Notes: a model not told the origin generated them from the letters alone. A stretch of DNA of 64,000 nucleotides from Pseudogracilibacillus sp037072025 (GCF_037072025.1 NZ_JAXHDD010000022.1:1-64000), one strand, 5' to 3'; positions 1 through 8,902 are shown, counted from the stretch's first letter. Made by a program: numbers and translations.

Positions 1-180
1 GATTTACCACTTATGTGGTAAGTGATTAATTATATCACACACGTAATTTCGTGTCAATATATTTATTCTCGCTTCTAATAAAATAAGATTTTCATTCGCC
101 TGCCAAGAGACAGCTTTACTAGTATGTCACATCTTTAAATCGATGTCAATACCATTTCGAAAAACTTTTTAGAAACGATA

Positions 181-254
<74 letters not shown>

Positions 255-270
255 ACTATTAAAGATAGTT

Positions 271-344
271 TGGAGCGGGTGATGGGGATCGAACCCACGA
301 CATCAGCTTGGAAGGCTGGAGTTTTACCACTAAACTACACCCGC
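271..344 (-). tRNA. tRNA-Gly (TCC)
   Basis: The reverse complement begins GCGGGTG and ends CACCCGCTCCA, so CCA is encoded. The anticodon loop CTTCCAA gives TCC. Sixteen bases separate it from tRNA-Ile. Confidence 0.95.
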
Positions 345-421
345 ACTATTTTTTAAGCACAAGAATTAATATAACACAAAGAAAAATAAAATGCAAGTAT
401 TATTTTAACAATTCTTGTTAA

Positions 422-504
422 TGCGGTCGAGAGGACTTGAACCTCCACCGAGTCTCCCCGACTAGGCCCTCAACCTAGCGCGTCTGCCATTCCGCCACGA
501 CCGC
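422..504 (-). tRNA. tRNA-Leu (GAG)
   Basis: An 83-nt class II tRNA with a long variable arm. Anticodon stem CTAGG/CCTAG encloses loop TTGAGGG, giving anticodon GAG. CCA is not encoded. Confidence 0.94.
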
Positions 505-564
505 AAAAAAATCAGAGTATAATTCTTCAACAGATCAATGATGATGAATGTATAAAAATAAAAG

Positions 565-637
565 TGAGCCATACAGGACTCGAACCTGTGACCCTCTGAT
601 TAAAAGTCAGATGCTCTACCACCTGAGCTAATGGCTC
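565..637 (-). tRNA. tRNA-Lys (TTT)
   Basis: A 73-nt cloverleaf with acceptor GAGCCAT/ATGGCTC. The loop CTTTTAA gives anticodon TTT. Confidence 0.95.
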
Positions 638-694
638 ATAATCACTACGTAGCTTACCAGATTTAGAGCATCTACGCTTGTGTCATAAAAGTAA

Positions 695-769
695 TGGCTG
701 GGCTACTAGGATTCGAACCTAGGAGTGACGGAACCAAAATCCGTTGCCTTACCGCTTGGCTATAGCCCA
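695..769 (-). tRNA. tRNA-Gln (TTG)
   Basis: Acceptor TGGGCTA/TAGCCCA with encoded CCA. Anticodon stem ACGGA/TCCGT encloses TTTTGGT, giving anticodon TTG. Confidence 0.95.
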
Positions 770-826
770 ATCAAAATTATGTCGGATTCTTAATTCATCA
801 ATATTTACAGAGAAGAAAGATAGTAA

Positions 827-898
827 TGACCCGTACGGGATTCGAACCCGTGTTACCGCCGTGAAAGGGCGGTGTCTTAACCACTTGACCAACGGGCC
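827..898 (-). tRNA. tRNA-Glu (TTC)
   Basis: Acceptor GGCCCGT/ACGGGTC. Anticodon stem CCGCC/GGCGG holds the loop with TTC. Confidence 0.94.
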
Positions 899-908
899 AA
901 AAAACAAA

Positions 909-999
909 TGGCGGAGAAGGAGGGATTTGAACCCTCGCGCCGCTCACGCGACCTACGCCCTTAGCAGGGGCGCCTCTTCAGCCTCTTGAGTACTTCCCC
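909..999 (-). tRNA. tRNA-Ser (GCT)
   Basis: A 91-nt class II tRNA with a long variable arm and encoded CCA. The anticodon loop CTGCTAA gives GCT. Confidence 0.94.
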
Positions 1000-1004
1000 A
1001 AATA

Positions 1005-1079
1005 TGGCTCCACAGGTAGGATTCGAACCTACGACCGATCGGTTAACAGCCGATTGCTCTACCACTGAGCTACTGTGGA
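1005..1079 (-). tRNA. tRNA-Asn (GTT)
   Basis: Acceptor TCCACAG/CTGTGGA with encoded CCA. The anticodon loop CTGTTAA gives GTT. It is the first gene of the cluster; the order Asn-Ser-Glu-Gln-Lys-Leu resembles the trnS cluster of B. subtilis. Confidence 0.95.
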
Positions 1080-1126
1080 AAATGATTAAATAAAAGAGAT
1101 TAATTTATTCTTCGAGAAAAACGTAA

Positions 1127-1283
1127 AGAGAATGTTCAAAAGTCCGGTAAAAATGACACTGCGAATTTCGCACGAATGCTTGTTTCTCCGCTACTCATGT
1201 ATCTAAATGTATACATTCCGTTGCTCGAAACTGCGCCGCCTCGAACTTCTTGATCCTTTTTATCCTTTTTTAAACACGCACTT
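1127..1283. repeat. Dispersed ~160-bp repeat, copy 1
   Basis: It starts with GTTCAAAAGTCCGGTAAAAA and ends with a form of AAACACGCACT. The same unit recurs at 7690, 36256, 38822, 48142 and 58000, and in shortened form at 26011. The two ends share an inverted GTTCAAAAAG core, as expected of a small non-autonomous element. It has no credible ORF. This copy lies between the tRNA promoter and tRNA-Asn, so it would be transcribed in the tRNA leader. Confidence 0.85.
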
Positions 1284-1431
1284 AAATAACTCGTGAATAA
1301 CAGTACTTCAAGTACGCTTAATTAAATAATCTCAACTTAATTTCTAAACTCTACTGCTGTTAATTATTCGAGCTGTAAGTTGTCCATCTATGACAGACTT
1401 TTCATCGTTGGAAATTACAACAGCAAGAAAC

Positions 1432-1460
1432 AATATACATCATTTTTAAAATACTGTCAA
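1432..1460 (-). promoter_or_regulatory. SigA-type promoter of the tRNA cluster
   Basis: On the minus strand, TTGACA (1460-1455) is followed after 17 bases by TATATT (1437-1432). No gene other than the tRNA cluster lies downstream. The rest of the gene-free stretch 1284-1770 is A+T-rich and shows no further gene. Confidence 0.75.
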
Positions 1461-1779
1461 CAATAAAATGATATTTTTTTGTATTTATTTGAAAATCTAC
1501 ATTTTATAATGAAACACGCAACCCTTTAGAAATTTTTATCTATTATAATTTACCACGTGAATAAGGATTTCGTCAATTTATTTACTTACTTTTCAATTAA
1601 TGAATAAAGATTTATCACCCTTTTAATTCTAGAAATATGTAATGTTCACTTCTTTTTCAAATAAGAATTATTTTTTCTTATTACTGACATAATAACGATA
1701 ATGTTTTAATGCCATTTCATGATATTATAATTATTGTAACATGTAATATTATTTAGTCTGGAAAGGAGTTTTGAAAAGA

Positions 1780-2778
1780 ATGGCTAATTTGACAAGAGAT
1801 TTTTTTATCGCATTATCTAATAATAAGTTTTTAAATAAAAGTGCTAAAAAATGGGGTTACAATTTAGGCGCTGAGCAGTTTGTTGCCGGAACTGATATTG
1901 ACAGTGTGATGAGATCCGTAAAGCGACTAAATGATAAAAGAATTAGCTGTACAGTTGATAATTTAGGTGAATTTGTAACGAAGAAAGCGGAATCTACTGC
2001 CGCTAAAAATAAAATTATCGAAGTAGTTGAACGCATTCATAAAGAACAAGTAGATTGCCATATATCAGTTAAATTGACACAGCTTGGTTTAGATATTGAT
2101 GAGGAATTTTGTTTAGAAAACATGCGTGAAATTGTTGGTGTTGCAGATAAATATAATATTTTTATTAATATCGATACAGAAGATTATGGACATTATGCGC
2201 CAACAATGCGAGTGTTAAGTGAACTATTAAATGATTATAAAAATGTCGGAACAGTAATTCAGTCTTATTTTTATCATGCCGAAGAAGACATGGACAAGCT
2301 AAACGATGTACGACTTCGAATTGTTAAAGGAGCTTATAAAGAGAGTGAAGAAGTTGCATATCAGTCTAAAGAAGATATTGATCGAAATTTTTTAAAGCTT
2401 GCAAAGAAAAGACTCAAAGGAAATGCTTTTACTTCTATTGCAACACACGATCATAACATTATTAATGAACTTAAAACTTTTGTTGAAGAAGAAGGTATTG
2501 ACAAAAATAACTTTGAATTTCAAATGCTTTACGGTTTCCGTACAGATATGCAGGAATCATTGGCTAATGAAGGATATCTATTCTGTACTTATCTGCCATT
2601 TGGCGATGACTGGTACGGTTACTTCATGCGACGATTAGCCGAGCGCCCACAAAATATTAACTTAATCTTAAAAGATAAGCTCTATACATCTGAAAATAAA
2701 TTGAAAAAAACTCCAATCATTATAGGAGCAGCATCACTTGCAACTATCGCATACTTATTCACTAGACGGAAAAAGTGA
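1780..2778 (+). CDS. Proline dehydrogenase with C-terminal hydrophobic tail
   Basis: This is an FAD-dependent proline dehydrogenase (PutB/FadM type), which oxidises proline to pyrroline-5-carboxylate. Family landmarks in order are DNLGEFV, SVKLTQLGLDID, RIVKGAYKE, ATHD, EFQMLYGFRTDMQE and YMRRLAERPQN-like YFMRRLAERPQN. I start at ATG 1780, 11 bases after GGAG; an upstream TTG at 1771 sits only 2 bases from the Shine-Dalgarno. The product is 332 residues, longer than the roughly 300 usual in Bacillus. The extra part is a hydrophobic stretch (IIIGAASLATIAYLF) ending in basic RRKK, which looks like a tail anchor. It is a single gene with its own terminator; no pyrroline-5-carboxylate dehydrogenase gene lies beside it in this window. 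Confidence 0.93.
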   Translation: MANLTRDFFIALSNNKFLNKSAKKWGYNLGAEQFVAGTDIDSVMRSVKRLNDKRISCTVDNLGEFVTKKAESTAAKNKIIEVVERIHKEQVDCHISVKLTQLGLDIDEEFCLENMREIVGVADKYNIFINIDTEDYGHYAPTMRVLSELLNDYKNVGTVIQSYFYHAEEDMDKLNDVRLRIVKGAYKESEEVAYQSKEDIDRNFLKLAKKRLKGNAFTSIATHDHNIINELKTFVEEEGIDKNNFEFQMLYGFRTDMQESLANEGYLFCTYLPFGDDWYGYFMRRLAERPQNINLILKDKLYTSENKLKKTPIIIGAASLATIAYLFTRRKK

Positions 2779-2786
2779 AGTATTAA

Positions 2787-2822
2787 TTAAAAAGCCTCCG
2801 ATGTTTTCTGGAGGCTTTACCT
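2787..2822 (+). terminator. Rho-independent terminator after proline dehydrogenase
   Basis: The stem AAAGCCTCC / GGAGGCTTT has a 10-base loop and lies just after the stop codon. Confidence 0.8.
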
Positions 2823-3036
2823 ATGTACCGTTACGCTAGATTTTCATTTCACTAAAGTTTTCACCCACTCTATTTGCGATTTAACTACGGATAGTTGGAT
2901 TTGTCCATAGGATCGCAATATAACCACATAACCACGGAAGAAAACATTATCCACGAAATACACGTTTTATCCATGAATGTTGGATACCCAAGAGATACAC
3001 ATAAAAATCATGAAATCCGTTAAAAAAGTTGCAAAT
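2823..3036. other. Gene-free stretch with DnaA-box-like words
   Basis: No ORF or RNA gene is visible. It holds TTATCCACG (2947-2955), TTATCCATG (2967-2975) and TTGTCCATA (2901-2909). These are one to three mismatches from the DnaA box TTATCCACA, so the resemblance may be chance. Confidence 0.2.
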
Positions 3037-3072
3037 TAAAAACTCCCTCACATCCTATAAACATGGGGAGCT
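3037..3072 (-). terminator. Probable terminator of ndoAI-ndoA
   Basis: Read on the minus strand, CTCCC pairs with GGGAG across a 17-base loop and a T-run follows. The stem is short, so the call is moderate. Confidence 0.5.
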
Positions 3073-3080
3073 ACTAGCCG

Positions 3081-3452
3081 TTATTGATCATCTTCATATA
3101 TACTTTTAAAGCCCAGACCTAAGCTAATTTCCAAAGCACGATTGATTAGTTTCATTGTATCTATATCTAATTTCGTTATCTTATCTGTAAGTCTCTGTTT
3201 ATCTAGCGTTCTGATCTGCTCCAATAATATAACCGAATCACGTTCAAACCCATGTTTTTCGGCTTTAATTTCAACATGGGTTGGTAGCTTTGCTTTTTGT
3301 ATTTGGGCGGTAATCGCAGCGACGATAACGGTTGGACTAAATCTATTCCCGATATCGTTTTGGATGACCAACACTGGCCGCACGCCTCCCTGCTCAGAGC
3401 CTACAACAGGCGAGAGGTCAGCGAAGTAGACTTCGCCCCTTTGCACGATCAA
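3081..3452 (-). CDS. ndoA: mRNA interferase EndoA/NdoA (MazF family toxin)
   Basis: This is a sequence-specific endoribonuclease of the MazF/PemK family. The N-terminus RGEVYFADLSPVVGSEQGG and the segment RPVLVIQNDIGNRFSPT match the SH3-like toxin core and its RNA-binding loop. DKQRLTDKI lies in the C-terminal half. At 123 residues it is slightly longer than the 116 of B. subtilis NdoA. The TTG start at 3452 is the same codon used in B. subtilis and follows GGGGTG inside the end of the antitoxin gene. Only four bases separate the genes, so toxin translation should be coupled to the antitoxin. Confidence 0.95.
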   Translation of the reverse strand: MIVQRGEVYFADLSPVVGSEQGGVRPVLVIQNDIGNRFSPTVIVAAITAQIQKAKLPTHVEIKAEKHGFERDSVILLEQIRTLDKQRLTDKITKLDIDTMKLINRALEISLGLGFKSIYEDDQ

Positions 3453-3456
3453 ATCG

Positions 3457-3741
3457 CTACACCCCGATCACTAAGCGGTCTGAGGTAATTTTAGCCTCCT
3501 CTTCAGCTAAAAATGCTTCTGAACAAAGATTTAAGTTGATTCTTGCCATTTCCTCGTAGCCTTTTTGCATCGACTCGTGCAGCTGACGTATCTCTTTTTT
3601 ATACTGGACATAATTTTTCGTCGCTTGATAAATTAAATCATTAATATCCTTATTCTCTTGCTTTGCCATTCCATCCACCTCAATGAATAGATTTTTTGGT
3701 AATCTGATTAAGACTTCCTCTAATCTGTCTGGCAACACCAT
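3457..3741 (-). CDS. ndoAI: Antitoxin EndoAI/NdoAI (ribbon-helix-helix)
   Basis: A 94-residue antitoxin partner of NdoA. The N-terminal half (EVLIRLPKNLFIEVDGMAKQ) has the short-strand-plus-helices pattern of ribbon-helix-helix DNA-binding proteins. The C-terminal half (GYEEMARINLNLCSEAF, ERLVxG-like DRLVIGV) matches the toxin-binding tail. The start is ATG 3741 behind GGAGGTG with short spacing; GTG 3738, the next codon, has a better spacing. In known relatives the antitoxin also represses its own promoter. Confidence 0.92.
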   Translation of the reverse strand: MVLPDRLEEVLIRLPKNLFIEVDGMAKQENKDINDLIYQATKNYVQYKKEIRQLHESMQKGYEEMARINLNLCSEAFLAEEEAKITSDRLVIGV

Positions 3742-3928
3742 ACACCTCCGCTGATAGTTAAACGACCTATGAAATTCTTACTTAATAGTACCATTTTAGC
3801 TACCAATTTGCAAAAGGAAATTGAAGAAAATGCGGTTAAAGTAGATCCATTATTATACATACTATAAAAATTATATATATATTACACTATTGACTCTGTG
3901 AAAATAATATCGGTATAATTTCAATTAT

Positions 3929-5041
3929 TTATACATACATTCTTGGGATCCGATCCGTAAGCATACAAGGTATTTCATAATTTATCGTTCCTAAATAATT
4001 CGCAACATCGTCCATCTCAATCATAGAACCATTATCTTCACCAATTAGAGTTACTTTTTTACCTACCTCATACTGCTTGTCTAATTTAATCATCATAAGA
4101 TCCATACAAATTCTTCCGACAATCGGCATCTTCTTGCCATCTACTAGAACATAAAACCCTTGTAAGCCCCTTCGCCAACCATCTCCATACCCAATAGGTA
4201 CAGTCCCAATCCACGCATCTTCTTTGGTGATAAATGTTGCCCCATAACTAACAGATTCACCTGCGCTTACTTTTTTAACTTGAATCAATTCGCTATAAAG
4301 AGAAAAAGCTTGTTTTAATTTTACATTTGCCATTCCCCTAATATCTGCAGAAGGATAAAGACCGTATATTGATACTCCAAACCGGGTATATTGAAGCATT
4401 TTTTCGGAATACTGAATTCCGGCAGCACTATTTCCAATATGCGTTATAATTTGATGAGGATATAACGATGTTAGAGTCTCAAGCATCTCTTCGTAACGCA
4501 ATCGCTGTTTATTAAATAATTCAGAGCCAATTTCATCAGCGGTTGCAAAGTGCGTATATGCACCAGTAAGTCGTACATTCTCCATCCTTTTGACCACATT
4601 GACAATTTCTTTTAATTGATCTTTTGTAACTATTCCCGTTCTGTTCATCCCTGTTTCAAATTCAATATGCAATGATAAGGGTTTATTAAAACGTTCATTC
4701 TGTATAGATTCTAACCAATCAAGTTGGAAAACGGAGAGCGTGATACCCAAATTTGCAGCAACATATGCATATCGGGGAGGTACTCGACCGATAACTAAGA
4801 TCGGTTCTTCAATACCATGTTTGCGTAATTTTACCGCTTCTTCTAATATGGCTACCATTAAAAAGTCTACTCCCATATTTAAAGCTGTCTTGGCAACTTT
4901 AACACTTCCATGTCCATAACCATTTGCCTTTACTACTCCCATAACTTTTCGGCCTTCCGGAAGTAAATTTTTCAGTTGTTGTATATTATATCCAATTGCA
5001 TCTAAATTTATTTCAGCCCAAGTGTTTCGATATCTATTCAT
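3929..5041 (-). CDS. alr: Alanine racemase
   Basis: A PLP enzyme that interconverts L- and D-alanine for peptidoglycan. The PLP lysine lies in VMGVVKANGYGHG near residue 39, and the second catalytic tyrosine in SVSYGATF near residue 262. Also visible are the substrate-region motif FETGMNRTGI and the end IPCMLTDRIPRMYV. Its 370 residues are normal for the family. The start ATG 5041 follows GGAGCGAG. It sits between the lipoprotein gene and ndoAI in the Bacillus order. Confidence 0.96.
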   Translation of the reverse strand: MNRYRNTWAEINLDAIGYNIQQLKNLLPEGRKVMGVVKANGYGHGSVKVAKTALNMGVDFLMVAILEEAVKLRKHGIEEPILVIGRVPPRYAYVAANLGITLSVFQLDWLESIQNERFNKPLSLHIEFETGMNRTGIVTKDQLKEIVNVVKRMENVRLTGAYTHFATADEIGSELFNKQRLRYEEMLETLTSLYPHQIITHIGNSAAGIQYSEKMLQYTRFGVSIYGLYPSADIRGMANVKLKQAFSLYSELIQVKKVSAGESVSYGATFITKEDAWIGTVPIGYGDGWRRGLQGFYVLVDGKKMPIVGRICMDLMMIKLDKQYEVGKKVTLIGEDNGSMIEMDDVANYLGTINYEIPCMLTDRIPRMYV

Positions 5042-5165
5042 ATGCTCGCTCCTTTCATTACAACAATTATAATATGTTTAAACAATAATCTTATCTTGAA
5101 TTTTACTCTAATCATTCTTGTATTTCAACCGATGTAAGCGTTTTCTCCGTTGTACAGTAAGTAAA

Positions 5166-5200
5166 GGAGCAGACTCAAGAAACTAGAGACTGCTCCGTTA
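5166..5200 (-). terminator. Terminator after the lipoprotein gene
   Basis: The stem GGAGCAG-CTC / GAG-CTGCTCC lies just past the stop codon and is followed on the minus strand by TTTACTT. It would separate the lipoprotein gene from alr. Confidence 0.65.
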
Positions 5201-5203
5201 CAG

Positions 5204-6232
5204 TTATTTTATTTCCTCACCTTGAATAGATGATGCAACTTCAATCAATTCTTCCATTGTCATATCATCACTTGCTAGATAAAAGTCCGTCCCATTATAG
5301 TTCCACTCAATTGTATTATTCGTTAATGCTCCGATACTATAGCCCAAATTTACAACATCTCCAGTTACTTCTTCGATCATTTCTCCGCCAGATGTTGGTA
5401 CAGAAGTAACTTTTTCTTGGATAAGCGTGAAATTACGATCACCTTTAAATGTCATTATCACCCGCTCACCGTCTTCCAAAGTTACTTCCTGCTTTTCTAC
5501 CAACTCGGCGCCTAATGTCTTAAGCGGGAACATAACCGCGAGTTCCATTTCCTCCATATCAGAAACGGACATCTCATTCATTGTATTTTCTATAATACTT
5601 TCACGATCGAAATCATGTTTTGCAAAACTTGGATTTAGATCAATCGTATCAAATGCAACTTCAACAAGGACATTCTTATCTTTATCCATTATTTTTACAC
5701 CAGTAGGCGTATAGCTCTTTTTATCAAAGTATACTTCTTGATATGGTAAATTTGTTGAATTTTGATAGTTGGTCTTTGTTAAAAAAACATAATGGGTTTC
5801 ACTTTCTGTAAAAGTAGCATCTTTATCGGCAAGAACATCATTTACAAGTGATTGATACAAATATGGTTGACTACTGTTTTCTGGCCAATCTGTCTGAAAC
5901 TTAAAACTCTTTTTAAGTGCCGGTGTTAATACGAAAACTCCTTCATCATTTTTTAAAATAACTTGACCGCCTTCTTCGTCTTCATTTTCCAAACCAACAC
6001 GATAAAAATCTTCTTGTCCCTTTTTAAACCAAATATCAACTGCATAGCTCCGTTCTTCTTGTCCCGTTTTCATCGTCATTTCTGCTTTTGCTTTGTAGCC
6101 ACTTATGTCCTCTAAAGTCCCGTCAATTTTTTTAATGACATTTTCTTGCGACTTTTCTCCACAACCAGCAGCAATTAATACGAGTAGACCGATAAAAATT
6201 AAGAACGAAAAATTCCTTTTATTTTTTGTCAT
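5204..6232 (-). CDS. ydcC: YdcC-like lipoprotein (LolA-fold)
   Basis: A secreted lipoprotein of 342 residues. The N-terminus is a lipoprotein signal with basic residues, a hydrophobic core and lipobox LIAAGCGE, giving a lipidated cysteine near residue 24. The rest is soluble, with SGYKAKAEMTMKTG, VYFDKKSYTPTGVKI and a C-terminal domain typical of the LolA-like family to which B. subtilis YdcC belongs. Its position between acpS and alr is the same as in B. subtilis. No precise function is established; the family call comes from both sequence pattern and synteny. Confidence 0.85.
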   Translation of the reverse strand: MTKNKRNFSFLIFIGLLVLIAAGCGEKSQENVIKKIDGTLEDISGYKAKAEMTMKTGQEERSYAVDIWFKKGQEDFYRVGLENEDEEGGQVILKNDEGVFVLTPALKKSFKFQTDWPENSSQPYLYQSLVNDVLADKDATFTESETHYVFLTKTNYQNSTNLPYQEVYFDKKSYTPTGVKIMDKDKNVLVEVAFDTIDLNPSFAKHDFDRESIIENTMNEMSVSDMEEMELAVMFPLKTLGAELVEKQEVTLEDGERVIMTFKGDRNFTLIQEKVTSVPTSGGEMIEEVTGDVVNLGYSIGALTNNTIEWNYNGTDFYLASDDMTMEELIEVASSIQGEEIK

Positions 6233-6375
6233 CCACCTATCCCCTTTGTCTCATTTTCGTTAAAGGACTTTCCTGTTTTTGCAAACAGTAACACCTTCTC
6301 ACCTGCACTAAACTATATGAGACAAGTTTTCAATTTATGCAAAAGTATTTGTTTGCTTATTGAAAACTATTAGAG

Positions 6376-6732
6376 TTAATTGGTGATGACAACTTGAGCA
6401 ACAGCATATTGTTTACTATGGCTAATTGAAATATATATTTTATTAGGATCATATCCGGGGGCAGTAAGAGTTGGCGCCCCTTCAGATCCGGATAAAATTT
6501 CTATATGTTGAAAGCTCAATTTACCTATGCCTTTTCCGGTCGCTTTTGCAAATGCCTCTTTTGCTGCAAAGCGACCTGCTAAAAATTCTAGTTTCCTTTG
6601 TTCTTTTTTAAAACTAATATATCTTTCTTTTTCATTATTGGTTAATATCCGGTCAATAAAACGTTTGTTTCGAAACACTGCTTTTTGAATTCGTTGTAAT
6701 TCGATCATATCAATTCCAATTCCACTAATCAT
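6376..6732 (-). CDS. acpS: Holo-[acyl-carrier-protein] synthase
   Basis: It transfers phosphopantetheine from CoA to the serine of acyl carrier protein. The Mg-binding aspartate is in GIGIDMIEL (residue 8), and the second motif is FAAKEAFAKATGKGIG. YISISHSKQYAVAQV is near the C-terminus. At 118 residues it has the normal AcpS length. The start is ATG 6732 and the gene points away from the rhomboid gene. Confidence 0.95.
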   Translation of the reverse strand: MISGIGIDMIELQRIQKAVFRNKRFIDRILTNNEKERYISFKKEQRKLEFLAGRFAAKEAFAKATGKGIGKLSFQHIEILSGSEGAPTLTAPGYDPNKIYISISHSKQYAVAQVVITN

Positions 6733-6859
6733 TTTTCATTTACCTTTCAATCCCTTTCTATATATGCAAATATATTTTTTTACAATAATCATTATACATG
6801 ACTTCAAGTATTAGAAGGTTTATATTATAATTCAAAGTTATTTTTCCTGGGAGGATGTT

Positions 6860-7630
6860 ATGTTTATACGTACAGAACGAAGTGTTCAAGAGTTTTTACG
6901 CTTTTATCCTGTCATTTCAACAATTGTCATCATAAATCTTCTGTTATGGGTAGTAATAGACATAGTACAATTGCCGATCGGTTATACAATTTACAATTGG
7001 GGGATTGGCCATAATCTTTCCGTGCACCATGGTGATTATTGGCGTCTAATTACCCCGATGTTTCTTCATAGCGGGATTGGCCATGTTGTATTTAACTGCT
7101 TTGCTCTCGTTTTATTCGGACCTGCGTTAGAGCAAATGCTTGGAAAGACAAAATTTATTCTTGCTTATTTTTTCACGGGGATCGCTGGGAATTTAGGAAC
7201 TTATGTAATCGACCCTGTTTCTATTACTCCACATTTAGGCGCATCAGGTGCGATATACGGGTTATTTGGCATTTATATGTTCATGGTTTTGTTTCGAAAA
7301 GATTTAATTGACCCTGGTAATGCACAAATCGTCAAGGTTATATTTTTTATCGGTTTATTGATGACCTTTATTCAACCAAACATCAATATCGCAGCCCATA
7401 TTTTTGGGTTTATTGGTGGGTTTGCAATTGCTCCAATTATTTTAACGAATACACGTCCGTTTTCCATGGCAAGAAATCGTCCCCGTTACCGAGATAATAC
7501 AGATGATGTTCAGTTTAATCCGAACAGATGGAATAAACGACGCATTATCCCTACAAAAGTTCGGAAAAATTTTTTTTGGATTATTTTCGGTATACTTGTT
7601 CTATTAGGATTGCTCAGCCGCTTCTTTTAG
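6860..7630 (+). CDS. ydcA: Rhomboid family intramembrane serine protease (YdcA-like)
   Basis: A polytopic membrane protease of 256 residues. The catalytic serine lies in HLGASGAIYG and the catalytic histidine in AAHIFGFIGG. The early motif YWRLITPMFLHSGIGHVVFN is typical of the L1 region and helix 2 of rhomboids. A basic cytoplasmic stretch (RNRPRYR) and one more membrane helix end the protein, giving a 6+1 type topology. The start ATG 6860 follows GGGAGG. It is divergent from acpS, as in B. subtilis. No substrate can be inferred. Confidence 0.92.
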   Translation: MFIRTERSVQEFLRFYPVISTIVIINLLLWVVIDIVQLPIGYTIYNWGIGHNLSVHHGDYWRLITPMFLHSGIGHVVFNCFALVLFGPALEQMLGKTKFILAYFFTGIAGNLGTYVIDPVSITPHLGASGAIYGLFGIYMFMVLFRKDLIDPGNAQIVKVIFFIGLLMTFIQPNINIAAHIFGFIGGFAIAPIILTNTRPFSMARNRPRYRDNTDDVQFNPNRWNKRRIIPTKVRKNFFWIIFGILVLLGLLSRFF

Positions 7631-7689
7631 CAATAACTTACTTTGGCGATTTAACAAACTTTTGCTAAAATGGTTTAAAGGAGTTAATA

Positions 7690-7889
7690 GAGGATGTTCA
7701 AAAAGTCCGGTAAAAATGACACTGCGAATTTCCTTCGCTGGCTTGTTTCTCCGCTCCTTGAAAAAGGAAAGCACTTTTTCTGCGTGCTAGAAGCGTTCGC
7801 TCATGCATCTAAATGCATACATTCCGCTGCTCGAAACTGCGCCGTCTAGACTTCTTGGTCGTTTTTATCCTCCTTTTTGAACACGCACG
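7690..7889. repeat. Dispersed ~160-bp repeat, copy 2 (longest)
   Basis: It begins AGGATGTTCAAAAAGTCCGG and ends TTTTTGAACACGCAC. It carries about 35 extra internal bases (AAAAAGGAAAGCACTTTTTC) missing from other copies. It lies between ydcA and ctaG with no effect on either frame. Confidence 0.88.
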
Positions 7890-7936
7890 AATTAACTACA
7901 AATCAATACTATAAAAGAAGCGGTGGTGAATAATTA

Positions 7937-8797
7937 TTGTTCGGTTATTTACTTGAGCATCATTCTTTCTATACTTTATTTAAATTGCACTGGATTATTG
8001 TTCTATTAGCTGTCACTTATTTTTATATTAACAAATTAATCCATTCGCCGCTCTATCCTGTATCGCGAGGTCAAAAATATTATTTTTTCATAGGAATCAT
8101 ACTACTTTTTTTCGTAAAAGCGACACCGTTAGATATCATTTCTACTCATTATTTATTCAGTGCACATGTTTTACAATTATCTATCGTATTTTTTATCGCT
8201 ATTCCTTTACTCATATTAAGTTTACCGGTGGATTTTCTCCGGCAATATATTTGGAATCATCGTACAAAATTTGTTCTTAAAATTCTAGCACATCCGTGGT
8301 TATCATTAATTACCTTTAATGGTTTACTAACAATTTATTTAATCCCAGCGGTATTTAACATCGTTCATACAAATATTTTCTTATCCTTTATTGCTCAAGC
8401 AATATTAATTGGTAGTGCCGTATTTATGTGGTGGGTTATCATTAATCCAGTCCCAGAAATAAAAGGGCTTGACTATTTGCTTCGTGCCCTGTATATATTT
8501 TTAGCATCCATTGCACTATTTCCAATCGGATTCTATTATGTTATTATACAGCATGCCCACTTTCCTGCTTACATCCCTTTAGAACGAGAAATAATTCATG
8601 CACTTACCTCTGTGTATGATCAACAGCTCGCTGGGGGAATATTGAAGATACTGCAATTAGCAAGTTATTCTTTTGCTTTATTATTAATGTTATTTAAATG
8701 GGGAAAACAAGAAGAAGCTAAAGAGGGTAGTGTTGATGAAGAGCATATCCGCTATGCTAGAGGTGTAGTAATTCATTTGGATAAAGATAAAAAGTAA
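7937..8797 (+). CDS. ctaG: Cytochrome c oxidase assembly factor CtaG
   Basis: A membrane protein of 286 residues in the caa3 oxidase assembly family, thought to help form the copper centre of cytochrome c oxidase. It has about seven hydrophobic segments. Family landmarks are FSAHVLQLSIVFFIAIPLL, WNHRTKFVL and the late QQLAGGILKI, with histidines in HVLQ and QHAHFP. The start is TTG 7937, eight bases after GGTGGTGA. It stands alone, away from the ctaA-F genes where it lies in B. subtilis. Confidence 0.9.
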   Translation: MFGYLLEHHSFYTLFKLHWIIVLLAVTYFYINKLIHSPLYPVSRGQKYYFFIGIILLFFVKATPLDIISTHYLFSAHVLQLSIVFFIAIPLLILSLPVDFLRQYIWNHRTKFVLKILAHPWLSLITFNGLLTIYLIPAVFNIVHTNIFLSFIAQAILIGSAVFMWWVIINPVPEIKGLDYLLRALYIFLASIALFPIGFYYVIIQHAHFPAYIPLEREIIHALTSVYDQQLAGGILKILQLASYSFALLLMLFKWGKQEEAKEGSVDEEHIRYARGVVIHLDKDKK

Positions 8798-8830
8798 TAA
8801 GAAGCCAAATGTTAAGGCTTCTTATTTTTC
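8797..8830 (+). terminator. Terminator after ctaG
   Basis: AATAAGAAGCC pairs with GGCTTCTTATT around a 9-base loop and a T-run follows. Confidence 0.85.
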
Positions 8831-8902
8831 TTGTTAAAATATATAGCTGCACTCATTATTTATTCGAGCCACTAAGCATTATTTCTAGCGACAATTTTAC
8901 TT

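Noticed and set aside
744..989. An 81-codon ORF on the plus strand
   Set aside because: It runs antisense through the tRNA-Gln, tRNA-Glu and tRNA-Ser genes and has no ribosome binding site.
2901..2975. A cluster of DnaA boxes or a replication origin
   Set aside because: The three words each have one to three mismatches, with no A+T-rich unwinding element or dnaA/dnaN genes nearby.
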